Position numbers and translations under genes: made by a program. From an uncultured Mycoplasmatota bacterium (GTDB lineage: Bacteria > Bacillota_I > Bacilli_A > RF39 > UBA660): a stretch of DNA of 32,066 nucleotides. The notes beneath the pieces were generated by a model. The model did not search any database, was not told the DNA's origin, and saw only the letters and a list, made by a program, of their open reading frames with translations. Positions 27,322-32,066 of this stretch are shown here, piece by piece. Within the stretch, counting starts at the first letter, position 1. Each line of letters begins with the position of its first letter. The stretch is from positions 1 to 32,066 of the forward strand of contig CAMBYP010000009.1 in assembly GCA_945872435.1 (NCBI GenBank). Direction: 5' to 3'.

Positions 27322-28278
27322 ATGAAATTTAGTATTATTGTAGCAGTAAATCCAAAAAGACAAAGTATTGGGAAATTGTTAGATTCACTGAAAAAACAGT
27401 CATATTCTAATTACGAGGTGATTGTTATTACTGATGATCAAACGCCTTCATTAGTACAAATGATAACACCGTATTTAACGGATATCCGTTTTCGAATGTT
27501 TCAAAAAGCATATCGTGGTGTAGCATCTGCTCGTAATTTTGGTATGCAATATATCAGTGGTGATTATACATTATTTATTGATGATGACGATTATGTAGAT
27601 GAAGATTTTTTAGAAAGTATTGAAGATGCAATTCAAGATAATTTAGGAATCGATGTAATAAAGTTTCAGCCTAAATTAGTGGATGAAAATGGAACTTTGA
27701 TACGTCGTGTATTTGATACTGCTTTTTCTAGATTATCACCAGAAGAAGCATTTCCTATTTTAATTCAAGGTGAGTATATTGAACCAGCAGTGCTATATGC
27801 TTTCAAAACAGAATTTTTAAAACAGAAACAATTACTTTTTCAAGATGGAAAAAGTGAATGCGATTTTTCTTTTGTACCTCTTGCTTTGGTATATGCGAAT
27901 AAAATTGTGAGTTTAACTTATGCAGGAATGAATTTTACAAAAAGAAATCGTAGAAAGTTCGTAACTGGTTCTAAAGAGGCAACACGTATTGTATATGACA
28001 CACTATTTCAATATGATTATATGATGAAAAAAGTAATGGAAGACTCTAATCTTTCTCTATTTTTAAAAAAGAAATTTTTTGACTATCTTTCTTATTCGGT
28101 TATTTTGAAAGGTACATTATTACCAGATGATGATATTGCTGGGTATACAATTGAATTAAACAAAAGAGAGGTTGCTAATTATTTAATTGCTAATACCATT
28201 TCTAAAATGATTACAAAATTTTCAATAAAAAAAGATATGGATTCTTATATTAAAAAATGTAAGTCAAAGATGAAGTAG
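27322..28278 (+). CDS. Glycosyltransferase family 2 protein
   Basis: FSIIVAVNPKRQSIGKLLDSLKKQSYSNYEVIVITDD...GVASARNFGMQYISGDYTLFIDDDDYVDEDF. Confidence 0.9.
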   Translation: MKFSIIVAVNPKRQSIGKLLDSLKKQSYSNYEVIVITDDQTPSLVQMITPYLTDIRFRMFQKAYRGVASARNFGMQYISGDYTLFIDDDDYVDEDFLESIEDAIQDNLGIDVIKFQPKLVDENGTLIRRVFDTAFSRLSPEEAFPILIQGEYIEPAVLYAFKTEFLKQKQLLFQDGKSECDFSFVPLALVYANKIVSLTYAGMNFTKRNRRKFVTGSKEATRIVYDTLFQYDYMMKKVMEDSNLSLFLKKKFFDYLSYSVILKGTLLPDDDIAGYTIELNKREVANYLIANTISKMITKFSIKKDMDSYIKKCKSKMK

Positions 28279-28286
28279 GTGAAGAT

Positions 28287-28787
28287 ATGTTAGTCTCTAT
28301 TGTTGTATTATGTACAAATAAAAAGGTAAATGAATTAGATAAAAGATTACAAAATATATTAAAAAGAGTATCATTTTCTTATGAACTTATCTATGTTTTC
28401 CGTTCACGCTCTATATATTTAGAGCATAGACCTACTATGCAAGCAAAATTTGTGTGTGTGAAACATTTTTTTAGAACAAGAAAACAAGTTGAAAAAGTAT
28501 TTCGTATGACAGAGGGAGACTATGTGATTATATTATCACCAGATATTATGAATAGTCCATTTCATATGATAGATAGTATTGAATTAATAAAAAACAATGG
28601 ATGGGATATGATTACTATGTTGGATCAAGTGGTATCATATTCATTTTTTAAAAAATGTAAGAGTATGATACAAAATATAGTTCATCCAACTAGAATATTT
28701 TTTACAATGAAAAGAAAAGTAATGGAAGATTGGTTATTAAAAAAAGATATTTCCCATCTTTCTGCATATTATTTACCATATGATTAA
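28287..28787 (+). CDS. Short GT2-like protein without an obvious DXD motif
   Basis: 166 aa; VSIVVLCTNKKVNELDKRLQNIL...TEGDYVIILSPD resembles a GT2 N-domain; downstream of a full GT2. Confidence 0.6.
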   Translation: MLVSIVVLCTNKKVNELDKRLQNILKRVSFSYELIYVFRSRSIYLEHRPTMQAKFVCVKHFFRTRKQVEKVFRMTEGDYVIILSPDIMNSPFHMIDSIELIKNNGWDMITMLDQVVSYSFFKKCKSMIQNIVHPTRIFFTMKRKVMEDWLLKKDISHLSAYYLPYD

Positions 28788-28816
28788 AATACCAATGAAA
28801 AAATTGGTATTTTTTA
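28786..28816 (+). terminator. Intrinsic terminator
   Basis: AAAATACCAAT-gaaaaa-ATTGGTATTTT plus T-tract. Confidence 0.85.
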
Positions 28817-28825
28817 TTTCTATGA

Positions 28826-28854
28826 TTGACATTTTTATCTGGATAGATTATACT
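28826..28854 (+). promoter_or_regulatory. Sigma-A promoter of the perR-rbr-sor operon
   Basis: TTGACA (28826-28831), 17-nt spacer, TATACT (28849-28854). Confidence 0.75.
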
Positions 28855-28860
28855 GTTGAT

Positions 28861-28879
28861 AGTAGTAATCATTACTACT
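28861..28879 (+). promoter_or_regulatory. PerR/Fur-box-like operator
   Basis: Perfect 9-1-9 palindrome AGTAGTAAT-c-ATTACTACT; core TAGTAATcATTACTA resembles TTATAATnATTATAA. Confidence 0.65.
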
Positions 28880-28893
28880 TATGAGGTGAGGGC

Positions 28894-29301
28894 ATGCGCT
28901 ATTCCAAGCAAAGAGAAGTGATATTAGAAGTAGTGAATCATAGTTTTAATCATCCGACTGCAGAAATGGTATATGATAAAGTGAAAGAAAAAATTCCTAA
29001 TATTAGTTTGGGAACGATTTATCGAAATTTAAATGCATTAGCAGATGCATCGTTGATTAAAAGAATCAGTATCCCTAAAGATGTTGATCATTTTGATCAT
29101 CGTAATTGTGATCATTATCATTTTTGTTGTATGAAATGCCATCAGTTATATGATTTGCCTGCTTCTAAAATAGAAATGCTTATTCATAATTGTGAAAAAG
29201 AGGAACAAGTTCAAATTACTGATTGTGAAGTACTCTTATATGGAATTTGTAAAAAATGTCTGAAAGGAAAGGATGAAGAAAATGGAATTAAAAGGAAGTA
29301 A
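28894..29301 (+). CDS. perR: Fur family transcriptional regulator, PerR-like
   Basis: [13 protein letters not shown]...[39 protein letters not shown]...[18 protein letters not shown]...GICKKC; adjacent to rubrerythrin. Confidence 0.87.
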   Translation: MRYSKQREVILEVVNHSFNHPTAEMVYDKVKEKIPNISLGTIYRNLNALADASLIKRISIPKDVDHFDHRNCDHYHFCCMKCHQLYDLPASKIEMLIHNCEKEEQVQITDCEVLLYGICKKCLKGKDEENGIKRK

Positions 29302-29821
29302 AACAGAACAAAATTTAATGACTGCTTTTGCAGGAGAAAGTCAAGCAAGAAATAAGTATACATATTTTGCATCTAAAGCAAAAAAAGAAGGATTTGAACA
29401 AATTGCAGCTATTTTTGAAGAAACTGCAAATAACGAAAAAGAACATGCTAAAATTTGGTTTAAATTATTAGAAGGTGGTCAAATTAAATCAACAGCTGAA
29501 AATTTATTAGCAGCAGCTGAAGGGGAAAACTATGAATGGACAGACATGTATAAAAATATGGCTGTAGAAGCACGTGAAGAAGGATTTGACCATATTGCAT
29601 TCTTATTTGAAGAAGTTGCAAAAATTGAAGAAAGTCATGAAAATAGATATCGTGCTTTATTAGAAAATGTAAAAGAAGAAAGAGTTTTCAATAAAGATGG
29701 GGAACAAATGTGGATTTGTAGAAATTGTGGACATGTTCATTTCGGAAGTGAAGCACCAGAAGTATGTCCAGTATGTGCACATCCAAAAGCTTATTTTGAA
29801 TTAAAATGTGAAAACTATTAA
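29282..29821 (+). CDS. Rubrerythrin
   Basis: [38 protein letters not shown]...[15 protein letters not shown]-terminal rubredoxin [31 protein letters not shown]. Confidence 0.97.
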   Translation: MELKGSKTEQNLMTAFAGESQARNKYTYFASKAKKEGFEQIAAIFEETANNEKEHAKIWFKLLEGGQIKSTAENLLAAAEGENYEWTDMYKNMAVEAREEGFDHIAFLFEEVAKIEESHENRYRALLENVKEERVFNKDGEQMWICRNCGHVHFGSEAPEVCPVCAHPKAYFELKCENY

Positions 29822-29831
29822 TCAGAAGATT

Positions 29832-30194
29832 ATGAAGAAATTTTATTATGATAAAGATACAAATTCAATATTAGTTTCTGAAAAAGAGATAAACAATAAT
29901 CAATTAGAAGAACTTGTCGCTAACACAAAAGAAGCGGCACTTGAAAAACATATTCCAGTGGTAAAAGAATTAGATAACGAAACAGAAATTCAAGTAGGAA
30001 ATGTGTTACATCCTTCAACAGAAGAACATTATATTGAATGGATTTATGTGGAATTAAAAAATGGTAATTTACAAATCACTTTCCACTGTGATGAACAGCC
30101 AATTGCTATAATTCCATATAAAAAAGAAGATATTCTAGCTGTTTATAGTTATTGTAATTTACATGGTTTATGGAAATTAGAAGATTTGTCTTAG
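29832..30194 (+). CDS. Superoxide reductase (desulfoferrodoxin family, N-terminal Cys-less)
   Basis: EELVANTKEAALEKHIPVVKEL...VGNVLHPSTEEHYIEWIYV...YCNLHGLW: all four His and the Cys of the SOR site conserved; N-terminal desulforedoxin-like part without Cys. Confidence 0.9.
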   Translation: MKKFYYDKDTNSILVSEKEINNNQLEELVANTKEAALEKHIPVVKELDNETEIQVGNVLHPSTEEHYIEWIYVELKNGNLQITFHCDEQPIAIIPYKKEDILAVYSYCNLHGLWKLEDLS

Positions 30195-30210
30195 ACAAAT
30201 CTTTTTTTTA
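30183..30210 (+). terminator. Intrinsic terminator after the sor gene
   Basis: AAGATTTGTC-tta-GACAAATCTT plus T-tract. Confidence 0.85.
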
Positions 30211-30215
30211 AAACA

Positions 30216-30244
30216 AAAAATGTTCTATTTATTAGAACATTTTT
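30216..30244 (-). terminator. Terminator of the convergent minus-strand gene
   Basis: AAAAATGTTCTA-tttat-TAGAACATTTTT. Confidence 0.75.
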
Positions 30245-30785
30245 ATAAGAATGTATGTAATTTATAACATAATGTTTTTACAAAATTTGTTTTTGGCGTT
30301 TCTACTTTTTCTGGCTCATCAAAAATAGAAATTGCATTTTCTTTCAAATATTGTTTTTCTTGCAAGTTGAAATCATTTCCAAAAACATATGCTCCACGTT
30401 TTAACTGGCATGTTCTTTTTTCTTTAATATATTCATTACATGCTTCATTATCAGTTTTCTCATATACTGGAGCAATTAAATGTGTATCAGGGACAATTAC
30501 AATATCTAATAATTGTAATCCTTGTTTCATTTTATAAATAATATGTGCCATATTTTTTTCAATATAAGTTGCTAAATTTTCATTTAGTTTAGCCATAGTT
30601 TTAAAAAAACTTTTTGTTAGTTTATTTAAATCTAACGTTTGCCCTAGATCTTCTAAATGAATATATAAATCAAAAAATTGATTTACTTCTTCCATGTGAA
30701 CCTCTTTTTGTTTCCTTAAAGTAGAAAGGTAATTCTTAACATCGCTTTCTAATACATTTGATTTTAAAGTCTGTTCAGTTTCCAT
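30243..30785 (-). CDS. Hypothetical protein, ~180 aa
   Basis: ORF; likely start METEQTLKSN at 30785 with AGGAGAG RBS upstream. Confidence 0.65.
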   Translation of the reverse strand: METEQTLKSNVLESDVKNYLSTLRKQKEVHMEEVNQFFDLYIHLEDLGQTLDLNKLTKSFFKTMAKLNENLATYIEKNMAHIIYKMKQGLQLLDIVIVPDTHLIAPVYEKTDNEACNEYIKEKRTCQLKRGAYVFGNDFNLQEKQYLKENAISIFDEPEKVETPKTNFVKTLCYKLHTFL

Positions 30786-30932
30786 ATTTCTCTCCTTTTT
30801 GTGTGAAACGAGTCTTATTATATCACATATTTCCATGATGTTCAAATTTTTATTCCTTATTCATGTAAAGTCATTGTTTTTATTGATTTTTTTTATTAGC
30901 TTCGTTATACTAAAAGAAAGGTAGATGAGTAT

Positions 30933-31406
30933 ATGAAAAAGATAGAAATTGTGATATTTAGTATTTTTATGGTTTTATTTACAGGATGTCAAAACCATGA
31001 AGAACAAATTATGTATGAATGTAGTTTATGGGGAAATTTGGAGTTTTATGATACAACTTATGTGACAGAAATATATAGTAGGGATGCAAAAAATATTTCT
31101 AAACTACACATTACTACTTCTTATAGTGCAAAATGGGACGATGTAGATGTGAAGCAATTAATGACACAGCTAAATCAAGAAAAGGAAGAAATTTATAAAA
31201 GCTATGAAGAGGTTAGTTATGAAATACATCAAATTGGAAATAATATTACTGCTGAACAGATTATTTCGATGACGACAAATAATTTAAATATGTTAAAACA
31301 AGATCAAAATTATCAAAATTTAATAAATCATAATCAATTGAATATGGAACAATATGTAAATTGGTTGACAAGTCAAGGATATCAGTGTCAAAACAAAAAT
31401 AGTTGA
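30933..31406 (+). CDS. Putative lipoprotein
   Basis: MKKIEIVIFSIFMVLFTGCQNHEEQ signal peptide with lipobox LFTGC. Confidence 0.75.
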   Translation: MKKIEIVIFSIFMVLFTGCQNHEEQIMYECSLWGNLEFYDTTYVTEIYSRDAKNISKLHITTSYSAKWDDVDVKQLMTQLNQEKEEIYKSYEEVSYEIHQIGNNITAEQIISMTTNNLNMLKQDQNYQNLINHNQLNMEQYVNWLTSQGYQCQNKNS

Positions 31407-31467
31407 TTGACATTATGTTGAGATATGATATAATTGTTATAGTGAAAATAGGAGGGAGTAGAAAATT

Positions 31468-31968
31468 ATGGAACAAAAGAATTTTGCAATTGTTGCACTT
31501 GTATGTGCACTAGCAATCATGGCAGTAGGTTATTCATTACTTGCTCAAAATTTGACAATTAATGGTACTGCTAATATTACAAGTACATGGGATGTACAAA
31601 TTACAGGAATTACTGAAGGAGAGGCAACTGGTGGTGCAACTAATAAAACACCAGCATCATTTACTGGAACATCAGCAACATTTAATGTAAATTTAGTAAA
31701 CCCAGGAGATAAAATGATTTATAATATTACAGTTGAAAATAAAGGTAGCTTAAATGCTAAATTAACTGGTTTAACTGTAAGCCCTGAAGAAACTGCTGAA
31801 ACAGGAATTTATTATAAAGTAACTGGAGTTACAAAAAACGTTACAACTCTAGATGCTGCAGAAACAAATACAATTACTGTTGAAGTAGGTTGGGTAGCAA
31901 CTGATCAAACAGCTCCAGAACAAAAAACAGTTCCACTAACTGTAAATTTAGTTTATACACAATATTAA
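31468..31968 (+). CDS. Exported TasA/SipW-substrate-like surface protein
   Basis: N-terminal TM ALAIMAVGYSLLAQNLTINGTANITSTWDVQITGI; beta-rich Thr/Asn-rich domain. Confidence 0.65.
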   Translation: MEQKNFAIVALVCALAIMAVGYSLLAQNLTINGTANITSTWDVQITGITEGEATGGATNKTPASFTGTSATFNVNLVNPGDKMIYNITVENKGSLNAKLTGLTVSPEETAETGIYYKVTGVTKNVTTLDAAETNTITVEVGWVATDQTAPEQKTVPLTVNLVYTQY

Positions 31969-31984
31969 TGAAAGGATGAAATAA

Positions 31985-32066
31985 ATGGATACAAAAGCTA
32001 AAAATATTATTATTGGAGCATTACTTGCTGCTGTAGCAATTATGGCAGTAGGATATGCTGCATTAG
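31985..32066 (+). CDS. Second TasA/SipW-substrate-like protein (truncated by window end)
   Basis: MDTKAKNIIIGALLAAVAIMAVGYAAL...: same AIMAVGY signal pattern, preceded by GAAAGGATGA RBS. Confidence 0.6.
   Translation, partial: MDTKAKNIIIGALLAAVAIMAVGYAAL

Noticed and set aside
1-32066. CRISPR array, transposase or prophage genes
   Set aside because: No spaced direct repeats and no integrase, transposase or phage structural proteins were recognisable.

Overview
AT-rich, gene-dense chromosomal window from a low-GC Firmicute (Bacilli/Mollicutes-like, species not determinable here). Gene order resembles Bacillus housekeeping blocks: ireB-yqgF(ruvX)-DUF1292-mltG-yrrM-[lysozyme-like exported protein]-two U32 peptidases-greA; tig; uppS-cdsA-rseP; a NatAB-like ABC exporter; gltX; alr; dnaB-dnaI; rsmE-mtaB; two GT2-like genes; a perR-rubrerythrin-superoxide reductase operon; and, at the right edge, tandem TasA/SipW-substrate-like exported proteins. 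Five single tRNA genes are present: Leu-GAG, Gln-CTG, Glu-CTC, Leu-CAG and Thr-CGT. The main item is a ~620-nt non-coding interval (about 23142-23762) between dnaI and a small membrane protein. It has a near-consensus promoter (TTGACA-N17-TAGAAT), strong internal helices and a 3' hairpin. The membrane protein immediately downstream is polytopic, carries a DxxxD motif (DVIGD) and has a DUF21/CNNM-like pattern. I interpret the pair as an OLE (ornate large extremophilic) RNA and its partner OapA. Other items: a superoxide reductase whose N-terminal desulforedoxin-like segment has lost all Cys ligands, a perfect 9-1-9 PerR-box-like palindrome at the predicted perR start site, and a probable 1-nt frameshift separating a good promoter/RBS/signal peptide from a lysozyme-like ORF. 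No CRISPR array, transposase or prophage was recognised. All assignments come from reading the sequence and ORF translations; no database search was run.
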